64,000 bases of DNA, taken from a virus. The number at the start of each line of letters is the position of its first letter. The first letter of the stretch is position 1. The stretch lies in the IMG/VR virus record IMGVR_UViG_3300046714_000236, positions 30,230-94,229 of that record. One strand, written 5' to 3'. The notes under the pieces were generated by a model that saw only the letters and a list, made by a program, of their open reading frames with translations, made no database searches and was not told the origin of the DNA. Both the position numbers and the translations under genes were made by a program. Below, piece after piece: positions 32,126 through 41,172 of this stretch.

Positions 32126-33800
32126 GCAGCGAGGAAATACCAGTCGCCCCCTCAGGAGGCAATTGGGGCCCGCGCGTGATCTTCGAGAGCCGCGCGCCCT
32201 CGCGAGCGATCCACATCGCCATCATGCGATCGCCCGTATGCTTGCCCCGCTGATAGAAAAGCAGCTCGTTGATCCAGTCCTGCACCACCGGATCGACGAG
32301 TCCGTCGACGTTCGGGATGAGCCACGCGCCGTTTTCGATCTCGATGAAGATCGATTCGAGCCCGGTCTGATGATCCCACTTTCGCTTTCCAGTCGTGACA
32401 AGCGAGCGCACCGGGGTGTCGATCTTCTGTTCGAGGAGCCAGTCCTTCATCCATCCCTGAGCGCTGTTCCCCTCGACGTACGCGATCGAGTTGTACCGGG
32501 CGATGGTGTTCGCGATCCGCGTCTTCAGCTCCACGCCCGACCACTTGCCCGCTTGGATGTCGAGGATCTGCCGGAACCCGTTCGGCAGGAACGCGACGGT
32601 GAAAAGCGCCGAGAGATCGCTCTTCTTCTTTTTCGAGAACGCGGGATCGATCCCCGTCACGACCGGGAGCCCGCCCGAGTACGCGGCTTCGAGCTGCGTG
32701 ACGCCGTTCTCCTTCGCGTGCTTCTTACACTTCTCGATCCATTCGATCTTTACGTGGCTCGTCGCGTCGTCACGCACCTTCAGCGAATAGCTCTGTTGAT
32801 GCGCGAGCTCCGTCATCACGCGCCGCTGTTCCTCGATCTTCGAGCGCGGCCACACCTCGGGCCAGAGCGGGATCTCGTCGTTCCGGTCGCGCCATTCCGT
32901 GACCGAGGGATCAAGCGCGATGCCGTTCGAGCGCGCGTACTCAGGAGTGTCGTGCGCGACGAGCCGGAACCGGTCGAGCTCCCCCGGGCGCGGCTCAGTG
33001 TCCGACGGACGGATCAGATCGCTGTCGAAAGCGTCGGCGTTCTCGAACCAAATGTTTCCGTAGGCGTCCATGTTCAGGACCGCCCACCCAAGCCGCGCGA
33101 GTGCGTACGTGAGATCTCCCTTGTCGTCACTCTGCCCGCTTGGATCGCCCGGGTGCCAAGGCGCGTTAGTCACCGTGATCCGCAAGTCGCGCGCACCGCG
33201 GCGCGTGAGCACGTTGTTCTGAACCCAATTGTTCAGCTTGCGCCGCTGCTCGACGGTCGCCGTGTTCTCGCTGTTCAAAATGTCGTCGATGAGGATCCAC
33301 GTCGCGCGACCACCGAGCACGCGCCCCGTCTCGTAGCTGAGCGCCGCCATCGTCGGATCGCGCACGCTCATCCCGCGTTCGACAGTGATCGATGTCTGCG
33401 ACCATGGATCGCCTTGCTGCGATGATGGCCGGAGCTCGGGGAAGACGAGCCGCACCTCGGGGCTCTTCTCGATGTAGGAACGAACGCCGTTGACGACTTT
33501 CTTGCTCTGATCTTCCGCGGCCGAGATCACCATGATCCGTTCGGTCGGGTCGCTGCCGATCACATGCAGAAGCAGCGACATCATCCCGAACGTCTTGCTC
33601 GAACCGGTGAACGCCCGGACGACGCAATACTGGTAAAAAAGCACGAACTCGTTTTGGAGTTGTTGGTGCGCGGCGATCCGAAGCGCGGCGTTTCCCGCTT
33701 CCTCCGAGCGCATCGCGAAATCAAAAAACCGAGACTCGTTCGCGCGCGCCGCCGCCGCTCGTCGTAGTGTCGCCGTGATGAGCGGATCGGCGGAAGTCAT
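32115..33800 (-). CDS. Terminase large subunit
   Basis: A 561-residue packaging motor. ATPase: Walker A-like 'FTGSSKTFGM' (G66-T70) and Walker B 'WILIDDIL' (D172-D173). Nuclease: 'VTGIDPAF' (D385), 'AYVEGNSAQG' (E443) and 'HTGDRMMAMW' (D524) as the acidic triad. The arrangement is complete, so an active enzyme is likely. It would cut concatemeric DNA and pump it through the portal. The start overlaps the methyltransferase stop (ATGA). Confidence 0.85.
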   Translation of the reverse strand: MTSADPLITATLRRAAAARANESRFFDFAMRSEEAGNAALRIAAHQQLQNEFVLFYQYCVVRAFTGSSKTFGMMSLLLHVIGSDPTERIMVISAAEDQSKKVVNGVRSYIEKSPEVRLVFPELRPSSQQGDPWSQTSITVERGMSVRDPTMAALSYETGRVLGGRATWILIDDILNSENTATVEQRRKLNNWVQNNVLTRRGARDLRITVTNAPWHPGDPSGQSDDKGDLTYALARLGWAVLNMDAYGNIWFENADAFDSDLIRPSDTEPRPGELDRFRLVAHDTPEYARSNGIALDPSVTEWRDRNDEIPLWPEVWPRSKIEEQRRVMTELAHQQSYSLKVRDDATSHVKIEWIEKCKKHAKENGVTQLEAAYSGGLPVVTGIDPAFSKKKKSDLSALFTVAFLPNGFRQILDIQAGKWSGVELKTRIANTIARYNSIAYVEGNSAQGWMKDWLLEQKIDTPVRSLVTTGKRKWDHQTGLESIFIEIENGAWLIPNVDGLVDPVVQDWINELLFYQRGKHTGDRMMAMWIAREGARLSKITRGPQLPPEGATGISSLHAR

Positions 33801-34675
33801 GCGAGCGCGACTGCAGGGAAGAGCGGGAGCGCGCCCCGCACGGCGCGGCGAAGATCACTCCCGTTCTCTTCGGCTTTGAGAGCGAGCTTCGCCATCTTCG
33901 CCCATCCCTGCTTTCGATCTTTCTCGATACCGATAAACCGACACCCGAGCCGCAGTGCTGCGACGCCCGTCGTCCCTGCGCCACAGTAGGGATCGATCAC
34001 GAGATCCCCCGGCTCCACGACGTCTTTCAGGATGTCGATCATCAGGGGCACCGGCTTCTGCGCGGGGTGCACGCGGCTGCCTTGCTGCCCCTTCCGGTTC
34101 GCGACGATCGGGCACGTGTAGACCGCGACCTTGCCGCCACCGTTCCACCGGCGCTTTTCTCCGAGCGGCTTCACCGCGTGAAAGTAGAGAAGCTCCTCAT
34201 GCCCGGGCGCGGGTCCGTCGCCGTTGAAGTGCGGCGCGCCACCGAGCCGCACCCACGCGCCCGTCCTGAAGTAGCGGGGCATCCCCCGGATCGCCGGCCG
34301 TCCTTGTCCGAATCCGAACGCGCTCCGCCAGTCTCCCGCGCCCTCTGCATCCGAGAACGTGATCACCCACCGCGTCGCGATGAGTGCGGCTGCAGCGGAG
34401 AAGCGCCGCCGCTCCTCGGGTGTCATCGGGTCGAAGTTCAGATCCACCTTCCGCCGCTCGCGACACGACGCACCCACGACGTCAGGAAGTTGATTGCGCT
34501 TCCCCGTCTGAATGTTCGTGTGCACTTCGGCCGAGTACGGCGGATCGGTGATCACATGGACCGATTGCCCTTCGAGCGCTGGGTGCTTCGCGAGATCCGA
34601 CATGAACCCAATTCCGTCACCGTTGACGATCGCCCATCGTCGCCGGCCACGCAGCACGTCCGCAAACTTCACCAT
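33797..34675 (-). CDS. DNA methyltransferase (beta-class, DPPY)
   Basis: A 292-residue methylase. D-P-P-Y at 44-47 near the N-terminus and the AdoMet-binding 'VIDPYCGAGTTG' at about 226-237 near the C-terminus give the beta-class order. 'HPAQKPVPLM' before it is typical of N6-adenine or N4-cytosine enzymes. It may protect phage DNA or mark packaging sites, as it lies between terminase candidates. No restriction partner is visible nearby. Confidence 0.8.
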   Translation of the reverse strand: MVKFADVLRGRRRWAIVNGDGIGFMSDLAKHPALEGQSVHVITDPPYSAEVHTNIQTGKRNQLPDVVGASCRERRKVDLNFDPMTPEERRRFSAAAALIATRWVITFSDAEGAGDWRSAFGFGQGRPAIRGMPRYFRTGAWVRLGGAPHFNGDGPAPGHEELLYFHAVKPLGEKRRWNGGGKVAVYTCPIVANRKGQQGSRVHPAQKPVPLMIDILKDVVEPGDLVIDPYCGAGTTGVAALRLGCRFIGIEKDRKQGWAKMAKLALKAEENGSDLRRAVRGALPLFPAVALA

Positions 34676-34680
34676 GGTGC

Positions 34681-34691
34681 GAGGATGCGGC
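34681..34691 (-). promoter_or_regulatory. GCCGCATCCTC intercistronic leader
   Basis: The upstream TAG overlaps GCCGCATCCTC; then GCACC and ATG at 34675 follow. Confidence 0.5.
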
Positions 34692-35380
34692 TAGCGCTTG
34701 CCGCCCTGTAGAACACGGAGTTCATGCGCGTCCGCTTCGAGCTGCCGCTGCTCTTCCTCGATGCGCTCGCGCTCGCGCGGATCGTAGCTTGCGATCACCT
34801 TCGCGAGTGCGTCGGTTGCATCGTGCCGCACGTCGACGTCGATCTGCTTCGGCGCCATCGTTCCCGTGATCTCGGCGAGTAACCGTTCCGTCCGAATGAT
34901 CCCCGCGCTGTCGTAGCGCCGAAGTTGATGCTTCTCCTGCCGACCATCGTCGAGCACGCGCGTGAGATACATCTGCGTGCCGTCCTTCGTCATCATCGGT
35001 TCACCCATACGGAGCCGCACGAGATCCGACGCGAGCCGTTCGACCTGCATCTCGCGAAACGTGTCGACCGCCTGCGCGTACGCGCGCTTCACTTGCACGA
35101 GGTGCGTGCGATAGATCGCGACGATCTCTTCTTCGTCGAGCGGGATCGGCCGACGCTTCGCGCCTTCCTCGATGATGCGCGAGAGCGACGCACCCGAGTT
35201 CGCCGCAGTGAGCACGTAAAGCCGCCGACTCGCCCGCTCGAACGCGCTGTCCTGATGCACGGGGTGCCCGACCTGCATCGTCTGCGGGATCGGATCGTTG
35301 GGTTTCGGAGTCGGGTTCGCCTTCGGGGGGCGCTTCGACGGAGAGCGCATCGGGGAATTTGTGACACGTCCCCGGGTCAC
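34691..35380 (-). CDS. Putative small terminase subunit
   Basis: A 229-residue, charged helical protein. The N-terminal 45 residues are basic and Pro-rich; the middle has long helices ('RTHLVQVKRAYAQAVDTFRE'), and the C-terminus is Glu/Arg-rich. Size, helical content and position two genes upstream of the large terminase fit a small subunit, but no HTH is certain. GTG at 35380 or ATG at 35350 could start it. Confidence 0.4.
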   Translation of the reverse strand: MTRGRVTNSPMRSPSKRPPKANPTPKPNDPIPQTMQVGHPVHQDSAFERASRRLYVLTAANSGASLSRIIEEGAKRRPIPLDEEEIVAIYRTHLVQVKRAYAQAVDTFREMQVERLASDLVRLRMGEPMMTKDGTQMYLTRVLDDGRQEKHQLRRYDSAGIIRTERLLAEITGTMAPKQIDVDVRHDATDALAKVIASYDPRERERIEEEQRQLEADAHELRVLQGGKR

Positions 35381-35396
35381 TCTGCAAGCGCGTCCC

Positions 35397-35591
35397 CTAT
35401 TCCTGCCAGGTTACGTCCGCGACGATCTGGCCGCTGTCCCCGAGTTTGATGGCTGCCGCCTTCTCGAAGTCGCGCGAATCGGGCACTGGCCATCCCCTGG
35501 CGATCGCCTTCAGCCGCGCGCAATCCTTCAGCGCGGTCTCGATGTCTTCGCGCGTGAGCCGGATGTGATGCCCGTAGTACGTCGTTTCCAT
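35397..35591 (-). CDS. Small hypothetical protein
   Basis: A 64-residue protein, METTYYGHHIRLTREDIETA..., with one helix and 'LGDSGQIVADVTWQE' at the end. Start behind a leader variant (TAG-CGGCATGATCCCGCGAC-ATG). Not recognised. Confidence 0.5.
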   Translation of the reverse strand: METTYYGHHIRLTREDIETALKDCARLKAIARGWPVPDSRDFEKAAAIKLGDSGQIVADVTWQE

Positions 35592-35608
35592 GTCGCGGGA
35601 TCATGCCG

Positions 35609-36070
35609 CTAGCGCGTGACGAGCCGTCCGTCCTTGAACACCGTCCGCGGCTCGTGCGTGTCCGTGTTCGCGATCGCTACCTCGATCTCCGGGGTGAGCT
35701 CCACCGCGTGCACGTCGATCCGCGGTGTGTGAAGCCCGAGCTCTTCGGCTTTGCGGATCGCCGCCATCTGAAAGGCGTGCCCGTACTTCACGGCCTTCAA
35801 CACGGGCTCCACTGCTTCCGCCGGCATCTGCCCGATCATCTCGCTGAGCTCCATCTCGCACCGAGCCGCGCCGAGCAAGTGATCGCGGTGCTGCTTCATG
35901 AGCACGTCGATCTGATGCTCCCACCACGCGAACTCGACACGCCGCTTGTCTTCAGCGACGTACGCGCGCACCGCGGGCCCGTACTTCCCCCACCCAAGGA
36001 TCAGCGCGATCCCAACTGTGCCGACGAGTGCGATGAGCACCACGAGCGCGATTTGTTGTGCATCCGTCAT
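35609..36070 (-). CDS. N-terminally anchored membrane protein
   Basis: A 153-residue protein with one membrane segment at about residues 7-25 (LVVLIALVGTVGIALILGW) and a long charged helical domain after it. Inner-membrane spanins and other lysis-linked phage proteins share this topology; the endolysin is 1.4 kb away. Sequence does not decide. The stop of the upstream gene overlaps its start region by ATGA. Confidence 0.5.
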   Translation of the reverse strand: MTDAQQIALVVLIALVGTVGIALILGWGKYGPAVRAYVAEDKRRVEFAWWEHQIDVLMKQHRDHLLGAARCEMELSEMIGQMPAEAVEPVLKAVKYGHAFQMAAIRKAEELGLHTPRIDVHAVELTPEIEVAIANTDTHEPRTVFKDGRLVTR

Positions 36071-36378
36071 CCTTCGGCCTTCGCTTCCGCTGCGTACTGT
36101 TCAGAGTAGCGCCGATGTTCCTCGGCTGCTTTCGTGTACCCCTCGGCGCGCGCCACGTGCGCGATCGCCAAGTGATGCGCCGCGAGGTACGCCGTCGTCG
36201 GGTCCTTCGTGATCTCCTGCCCCTTCCGGTACACGCTCCACACGAGCTCTCGCACGGCAGGAGGGACGAGCCGCCAGTGTCGCCCGCACATGAGAAGCCG
36301 CGGAGGGATCTCGCGCTTGCAGTCGTGCGCGTGGCACTCGTGCCGCACGCGAGCCACCTCGACGATCTTTCTCCGCAC
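36067..36378 (-). CDS. Zinc-binding hypothetical protein
   Basis: A 103-residue protein. 'HECHAHDCKREIPPRLLMCG' followed by R-H gives a C-x4-C ... C-x2-H set near residues 14-32, a likely zinc knuckle, then helices. Starts with GTG at 36378, 3 bp from the clamp stop. This small family with C-x(4)-C ... M-C-x2-H-W is common in phages, often unknown. Confidence 0.5.
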   Translation of the reverse strand: MRRKIVEVARVRHECHAHDCKREIPPRLLMCGRHWRLVPPAVRELVWSVYRKGQEITKDPTTAYLAAHHLAIAHVARAEGYTKAAEEHRRYSEQYAAEAKAEG

Positions 36379-36380
36379 GA

Positions 36381-37469
36381 TCAGAGTCTCATCGGCATAT
36401 GGATCGCAACGAACCCGGGATCCTTCTCGGAGAGAATCATCACCGGGTCGAGCTCCCCGTCGACGTCGATCTGGATCGACTCGTCGTCGCACTTGTCGAC
36501 TTGTTCGGCGAGTGTCTTCGCGTTCACGCCGATCGGCATCGCATGCATGAACGAGCAGGCCGCAGGGATCTCGATGGCTGCGATCTCTCCGTCCGCCGTG
36601 CGCCCCGAGATCGAAAGCTCGTCGCGGTTGAACGAGATCCCCACTCGCCCGTCGTCGATCCCCGTCACCTTCAGCGCGCGCAGAAACTCGGCACGGTTCG
36701 CGGTCGCGTGCCGCCGCCGCTTCGGAATCACTTGCTGGTACGTGGGGAACGTTGCCTGCGGAACCTGCGAGATGAGAAGCGCCGCGCCGATCTGGAAGAA
36801 CTGCTTGTCCCCCTTCGTCGAGATCTGAACGCTGAGACCATCTGCCGCGCGTCCGCACTGCTCGGCAAGCAGGACCACCGCGCGCTTCGTCACGAGCATC
36901 TCGAACGGGCGCCCCGCCGCGATCGCTACCTCGCACTTCGTGAGCAGGTGCCCATCGGTCGCGACCATCCGAAGGACCGCCGCCTCGCACTCGATGAGCG
37001 CGGAATGGATGTGCGGTCGGTTGAAGTCGTCGCTGATCGCGTGCGTCACCTTGTCGATCAATCGCCCGAGCGCCGTCGCAGGGATCTGCGTCTGCTTGCT
37101 CGTCGGGACTGGCGGGATCTTCGGCATGTCATCGAGCGGCACCGACTTCAGCGCGTACCGCTGAGAGCCCGCTTGCATGAGCACCTTCGAGTCCTCGACC
37201 GTCTCGATTGCGATCGTGCCCGGAGCGAAGAACCGAGCGCGCTCGATCATCGACTTCCCATCGCACGCGAACCCGCCTTCTTCGCGCACAGTCCCCGCGA
37301 CGCTCTCGGAGCCTGAGATCTCTAGGTTCGTCGCGCTCGCGACGATCGCCCCGTTCATCGCATCGAACCGAACGCACTTCGCCCAGAAACTAGCGCTCTT
37401 CGGTTCGGTGAACTTCACGAGCCACCCGAGAACGCGGATCAGTTCGTCCCGCTCGATTGTGATCTTCAT
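36381..37469 (-). CDS. dnaN: DNA polymerase sliding clamp (beta subunit, DnaN-like)
   Basis: A 362-residue protein, close to the 366 of bacterial clamps, with the threefold beta-clamp pattern: M-K-I-T-I-E-R-D-E-L start, 'FACDGKSMIERARFFAPG', 'LRMVATDGHLLTKCEVAI' in domain 2 and a C-terminal 'DPGFVAIHMPMRL' like the clamp's final strand. It would tether the family B polymerase encoded at 52-54 kb. ATG at 37469 overlaps the endolysin stop (ATGA). Confidence 0.8.
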   Translation of the reverse strand: MKITIERDELIRVLGWLVKFTEPKSASFWAKCVRFDAMNGAIVASATNLEISGSESVAGTVREEGGFACDGKSMIERARFFAPGTIAIETVEDSKVLMQAGSQRYALKSVPLDDMPKIPPVPTSKQTQIPATALGRLIDKVTHAISDDFNRPHIHSALIECEAAVLRMVATDGHLLTKCEVAIAAGRPFEMLVTKRAVVLLAEQCGRAADGLSVQISTKGDKQFFQIGAALLISQVPQATFPTYQQVIPKRRRHATANRAEFLRALKVTGIDDGRVGISFNRDELSISGRTADGEIAAIEIPAACSFMHAMPIGVNAKTLAEQVDKCDDESIQIDVDGELDPVMILSEKDPGFVAIHMPMRL

Positions 37470-38338
37470 ACCGGCATCGATGCCGCCACGCGATTCAAGT
37501 AGCCGGTCCAGGGGAACGCGTTGCCGGGGTCCACGTGATCGCCCGCCTTCTTCGGCGCACGCACGTGCGTGCCCGGCTTCGGGAGCCGGAACATCTTCCA
37601 GTTCCGCCAAACCTCATTGATGTCCGCGTGCCCGCAGAACCCACCGCCGCGCGAGGGTTCTCCGTCGCAATAGGCGCGGAGCTCGTCTGCGAGATCTGCG
37701 AGCGAATACCGGCGCACCTGCACGCCGAACCGGAGGCACTGCTTCGCCGCGTCGCGCGCGCTGATCGCGAGCATCTTCTGCGAGTAGTCATCGGCCCATC
37801 CCACCTCGCCCTGCGACGCATAGCCCGCGTGCTCGATGTGATAGCCGATCGTGTTCGCGCCGGGCGCCGCTGCCGCCTGATGCTCGGGACGCACGCAACG
37901 GACCGCGCTGTCACCGTCCGCGCAGAGGTGCGCCGATGCTTCGGGGGGCGGCCCGAGCTTGCCCGCGAACCACGCCGCGACGCCTTCCGCGGTGCCCGGC
38001 TTCTCGGGTGCCTCCATCGTGTGCACGACGATGAGCCGCACGTCCGTTCGATTGAGGTACTTCCAACAAGCCGCCTGCAGGAAGGGCCAGTCTTCCCCGA
38101 GTAGCTTCCACGGCTGCGACTTGGGGATCACGTCGACGGCGCCGAGCGTCTGCGGTCCTACGCGCCCATCCGCTTCGAGCCCGCGATCGATCTGAAACTG
38201 GATCGTGTACTTCCGCGTCTGTTCTCCGAAGAACGCGGTCGCGGGATCTCGGTCGGGTGTGACCGGGTACCCGAAGTTCTGCAGTCGCTTTTCCCACTCG
38301 AAGACATCTGAACCACGCGAGCCGTATTCGAGAACCAT
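37466..38338 (-). CDS. Endolysin: N-acetylmuramoyl-L-alanine amidase with peptidoglycan-binding domain
   Basis: A 290-residue lysin. N-terminal peptidoglycan-binding domain (about 1-70: 'GSRGSDVFEWEKRLQNFGYP', 'DGRVGPQTLGAV'), then an amidase-2 domain with 'LIVVHTMEAP' (zinc His), 'GYHIEHAGYASQ' (second His) and the C-terminal 'FCGHADINEVW' (third ligand region). It hydrolyses the sugar-peptide bond at lysis. Palindrome copy 9 lies 12 bp upstream. No signal peptide, so it likely needs a holin. Confidence 0.8.
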   Translation of the reverse strand: MVLEYGSRGSDVFEWEKRLQNFGYPVTPDRDPATAFFGEQTRKYTIQFQIDRGLEADGRVGPQTLGAVDVIPKSQPWKLLGEDWPFLQAACWKYLNRTDVRLIVVHTMEAPEKPGTAEGVAAWFAGKLGPPPEASAHLCADGDSAVRCVRPEHQAAAAPGANTIGYHIEHAGYASQGEVGWADDYSQKMLAISARDAAKQCLRFGVQVRRYSLADLADELRAYCDGEPSRGGGFCGHADINEVWRNWKMFRLPKPGTHVRAPKKAGDHVDPGNAFPWTGYLNRVAASMPV

Positions 38339-38350
38339 CACGCCTCCGGA

Positions 38351-38366
38351 CCGACATCGATGTCGG
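38351..38366. repeat. Dispersed palindrome, copy 9
   Basis: The 16-bp core, with the outer pair broken on one side, 12 bp past a helicase stop and 12 bp before the endolysin ATG. Confidence 0.85.
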
Positions 38367-38378
38367 GCACCGCGGATG

Positions 38379-40337
38379 TTAGCCCACTGCAAGAAACTCC
38401 GCGATGTCCGATAGGTCGCGACTCAGGCGCACGCCCTCGGGAAGAGCCCGGTGAAAGATCCTGCCGTAAGGCTTCGAGACGAGCCGCCGATCGAGCAGCA
38501 CGACGACGCCGCGATCGGTCGGCGTGCGGATAAGTCTTCCGGCTCCCTGCGCGAAATCGATCACCGCACGCGGGACCATGTACGTCATGAACCAGTTTGT
38601 TGTCCGCGAAGTGATCGCGTCGACTACTGGATCCTGCGGGCTCTCGAACGGGAGCCGATCGATCACGACGCACGAGCAGCTTTCGCCGGGCACGTCGACA
38701 CCTTCCCAGAAACTGCTCGTCCCGACGAGCACGCTCGTCACGTCTTCGCGAAACTGCTTCAGGAGCTCGGTGCGCGGTGCGTCCCCTTGCGCGAGGATCT
38801 TGAACGGGAACTTCTCCTCGCGAAGCCGGTCGCGGAACTGCTGACACATCTTCGTGCTCGTGCTGAGCACGAGCGTGCGCCCCTTCGCGAAGCCCACCGC
38901 TTCGACCACCGCTTCGGCAGACGCCGCAGGGAAGCTCGGATCGTTCGGCTCGGGGAGTCCTGCGGGCACGATGAGCAGCGCTTGGTTGGGCCAGTCGAAC
39001 GGGCTCGCGACGGTGAGCGTCGTCGCGTCCGTCGCGCCGAGATCTTCCATCACGTGCTCGAACGAGCCATCCACCGCGAGCGTTGCACTCGCCCCGATCA
39101 CGCTTCGCGTCCCGTCGAAGAGATGCGCCTTCAGGATCGGCGCGACGTCGATCGGTTTGCCGACTAGCGCGACCTGATCCTTCCCCGCGGGTTCGAGGAA
39201 GTAGACCCACTCGCCCGAGCGATCGACGCGAAGCGCGGAGTTCAGCTGCGAGACGATCCCCTCGCACTTCACCGCGCACTTCAGGATCTCGCTCGTGTCT
39301 TCCGCCGAGTAGGCGCGGGAAGCTGCCGCCTCGCTCATCACCTTCGCCGCTTCGAGCAGGAGCGTCACGAGCTGCTCGCGCGGGACGGCATCCGGTTCGC
39401 GGAAGCGCGCGCGGTATCGGTCGCTCACCGAGTACGCCGCGAGCGACTCGAAGAACCGATCGGCTTGCGTGAGCACACGCTCCGCGAGCTTCGGAGAAAT
39501 GCCCGGCACTGCGTTCGAGCCGACGAGCGGTCGCATCGCCCACCGCAGCGATCCGATCGTGATCCGGAACCCGAGGAAGTCGCGCGCGATGTCGCCCGCG
39601 GCGTGCAGCTCGTCGAGCATCACGACGTCCGCCTCGGGGAGCACGCCTTGCCCGCCTGCCATCCGGATCTGCATATCCGCGAAGAAGAGATGATAGTTCG
39701 TGACGACGACGTTCGCGCGCTGCGCCTCGCGTCGCGAGCGCACGCCGTGACACTGCTCGTACTGCTTGCACTTCTTTCCCACGCAGTCGTCCGACGTCGT
39801 GGCGACCTTCAATCGAACGCGCGGGTGCAGCTCGAACGGGAGTTCAGAAAAGTCGCCGGTGCGCGTCTGCTTCGCCCATTGCGCGACCTTCGCCAATTGC
39901 TGATCGGCTTCAGGTTCCCCGCGGATGTTCGTGTCCGCGTTCTTCTCCCACGCGCGAAGACATAGAAAGTTGTTGATCCCCTTCGCGAGCGCGTACTCGA
40001 ATCGCCAAGGGAGTGCCTTCTTCAAGGCTGGCAGATCCTTCGTGATGAGCTGTTCCTGCAGCGCGATGTTTGCCGTCACATAGATCGCGCGCTTCGCGTG
40101 GTGGACCGCGTGATGGATCGCCGGCACGAGAAGCGCGACGCTCTTACCCGTCCCGGTCGGAGCCTGGATCAGTTTGATCGCGCCGGGTGTGCCGATCGTT
40201 TCGTCGACGGCTTCCGCCATCGCCACCTGGCCGGCGCGTCGCTGGTAGTCGGAACGCGACCGCGCGAGCGGCCCGTCTTCGGCGAAGAGCGCAAGCACAA
40301 GCCCGGCCGTCGGGCGCACGTCGAATGGATCACTCAC
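38379..40337 (-). CDS. DinG/XPD-type helicase
   Basis: A 652-residue superfamily 2 helicase. Motif I 'IQAPTGTGKS' (58-66), motif II D-E-L-H (242-245), and four cysteines (126, 185, 190, 196) between them that match the iron-sulfur cluster of DinG/XPD enzymes. Motifs V/VI are visible ('GTSSFWEGVDVPGES', 'QGAGRLIRTPTDRG'). Unwinds DNA 5'-3'; may resolve R-loops or aid recombination. GTG start behind AGCATCCTCCCCGAC. Confidence 0.8.
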   Translation of the reverse strand: MSDPFDVRPTAGLVLALFAEDGPLARSRSDYQRRAGQVAMAEAVDETIGTPGAIKLIQAPTGTGKSVALLVPAIHHAVHHAKRAIYVTANIALQEQLITKDLPALKKALPWRFEYALAKGINNFLCLRAWEKNADTNIRGEPEADQQLAKVAQWAKQTRTGDFSELPFELHPRVRLKVATTSDDCVGKKCKQYEQCHGVRSRREAQRANVVVTNYHLFFADMQIRMAGGQGVLPEADVVMLDELHAAGDIARDFLGFRITIGSLRWAMRPLVGSNAVPGISPKLAERVLTQADRFFESLAAYSVSDRYRARFREPDAVPREQLVTLLLEAAKVMSEAAASRAYSAEDTSEILKCAVKCEGIVSQLNSALRVDRSGEWVYFLEPAGKDQVALVGKPIDVAPILKAHLFDGTRSVIGASATLAVDGSFEHVMEDLGATDATTLTVASPFDWPNQALLIVPAGLPEPNDPSFPAASAEAVVEAVGFAKGRTLVLSTSTKMCQQFRDRLREEKFPFKILAQGDAPRTELLKQFREDVTSVLVGTSSFWEGVDVPGESCSCVVIDRLPFESPQDPVVDAITSRTTNWFMTYMVPRAVIDFAQGAGRLIRTPTDRGVVVLLDRRLVSKPYGRIFHRALPEGVRLSRDLSDIAEFLAVG

Positions 40338-40611
40338 GTCGGGGAGGATGCTGCTCTAGCGGGTCGCGGTGCAGATGTCGCGTCGCGAACGAGACCACGT
40401 GACTCCGGATCTGTCCCGTCGTGCACATGCTCGCCCACTTCTGCTTGCATCGCGTGCACACCACCTCGAACGGTTGCGGCTTCGGGAACCCGTTCTCGTC
40501 GAACGCCCGCGCCGCGAATTGCCCGACTACGTGAGGCGCCATCTGCGGGCTCCACGTCTGCGAGAGCTCCGCCGGTTCAGCGAGATCCAAGTCCGAATTG
40601 TTCTTCGGCAT
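40330..40611 (-). CDS. Small zinc-ribbon protein
   Basis: A 93-residue protein with 'FEVVCTRCKQKWASMCTTGQ', a C-x2-C and a third Cys, plus later His residues: a small zinc site. The 3' end overlaps the helicase start by 8 bp. Function unknown; small zinc proteins often accompany phage helicases. Confidence 0.5.
   Translation of the reverse strand: MPKNNSDLDLAEPAELSQTWSPQMAPHVVGQFAARAFDENGFPKPQPFEVVCTRCKQKWASMCTTGQIRSHVVSFATRHLHRDPLEQHPPRRE
40344..40352 (-). promoter_or_regulatory. AGCATCCTC leader
   Basis: AGCATCCTC and CCCGAC precede the helicase GTG at 40337, matching the common spacing. Confidence 0.45.
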
Positions 40612-40876
40612 TGCTGAGAGCATCTCGAAGAAGCTCGACGTTGTCGAGCGCACTGATCCCCGGAGGACCGTCGATCACCTGCAACAAATCCCGCGCCGTG
40701 ATCACGAGCGCGCGAAGCGCCACATCCTGATCCACGGAGAATTTTGGGTGCTCCGTCGCTTGCTTCAGGAGGAGCTCTAGCTGCTTCGATCGCTGCTGCT
40801 CGGTCGCGAGTGCTTCCGCGTAGAAGCCCGCCATTGAGACGAGCGCGTTCGATCCCTGCGTCGCGAGCGTGCTCAT
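40577..40876 (-). CDS. Helical hypothetical protein
   Basis: A 99-residue, wholly helical protein ('QRSKQLELLLKQATEHPKFS', 'VALRALVITARDLLQVIDGP'). ATG at 40876 overlaps the previous stop (ATGA). Palindrome copy 10 overlaps the end of the upstream gene. Overlaps the next gene by 35 bp. Not recognised. Confidence 0.5.
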   Translation of the reverse strand: MSTLATQGSNALVSMAGFYAEALATEQQRSKQLELLLKQATEHPKFSVDQDVALRALVITARDLLQVIDGPPGISALDNVELLRDALSNAEEQFGLGSR

Positions 40877-41172
40877 CGGCCGCCCGACATCGATGTCGGT
40901 TCCCAGTCTGGATCCCACACGTGCCCGAACCGCTTCACGATGAGCGCGCCGACATCATCGTTCGACACCGATCGATCGGCCGCGTTGTGATCGAGGATGA
41001 GCACGCCCTCCGGGTCGAACACCTTCAGGCGGGACGCGATCCGCTCGGAGCCCTTCGGCGTGACGAAGAATCCGCCGCGCGGCTCGTACACTGCGCGATA
41101 GCCCGGAAGCTTTTCGTTGATGGCGCGCGCCACTCGGGCAAGGCGCGGCGTTCTCGTGGTGACTCTGCTCAT
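40873..41172 (-). CDS. Hypothetical protein ending in the palindrome
   Basis: A 99-residue basic protein with 'GGFFVTPKGSERIASRLKVF' and 'GVLILDHNAADRSVSNDD'. The last codons (E-P-T-S-M-S-G-G-R) are palindrome copy 10. Start overlaps the upstream stop (ATGA). Not recognised. Confidence 0.5.
   Translation of the reverse strand: MSRVTTRTPRLARVARAINEKLPGYRAVYEPRGGFFVTPKGSERIASRLKVFDPEGVLILDHNAADRSVSNDDVGALIVKRFGHVWDPDWEPTSMSGGR
40884..40899. repeat. Dispersed palindrome, copy 10
   Basis: The 16-bp core, in the last codons of the 99-residue gene and 8 bp from the next start. Confidence 0.85.
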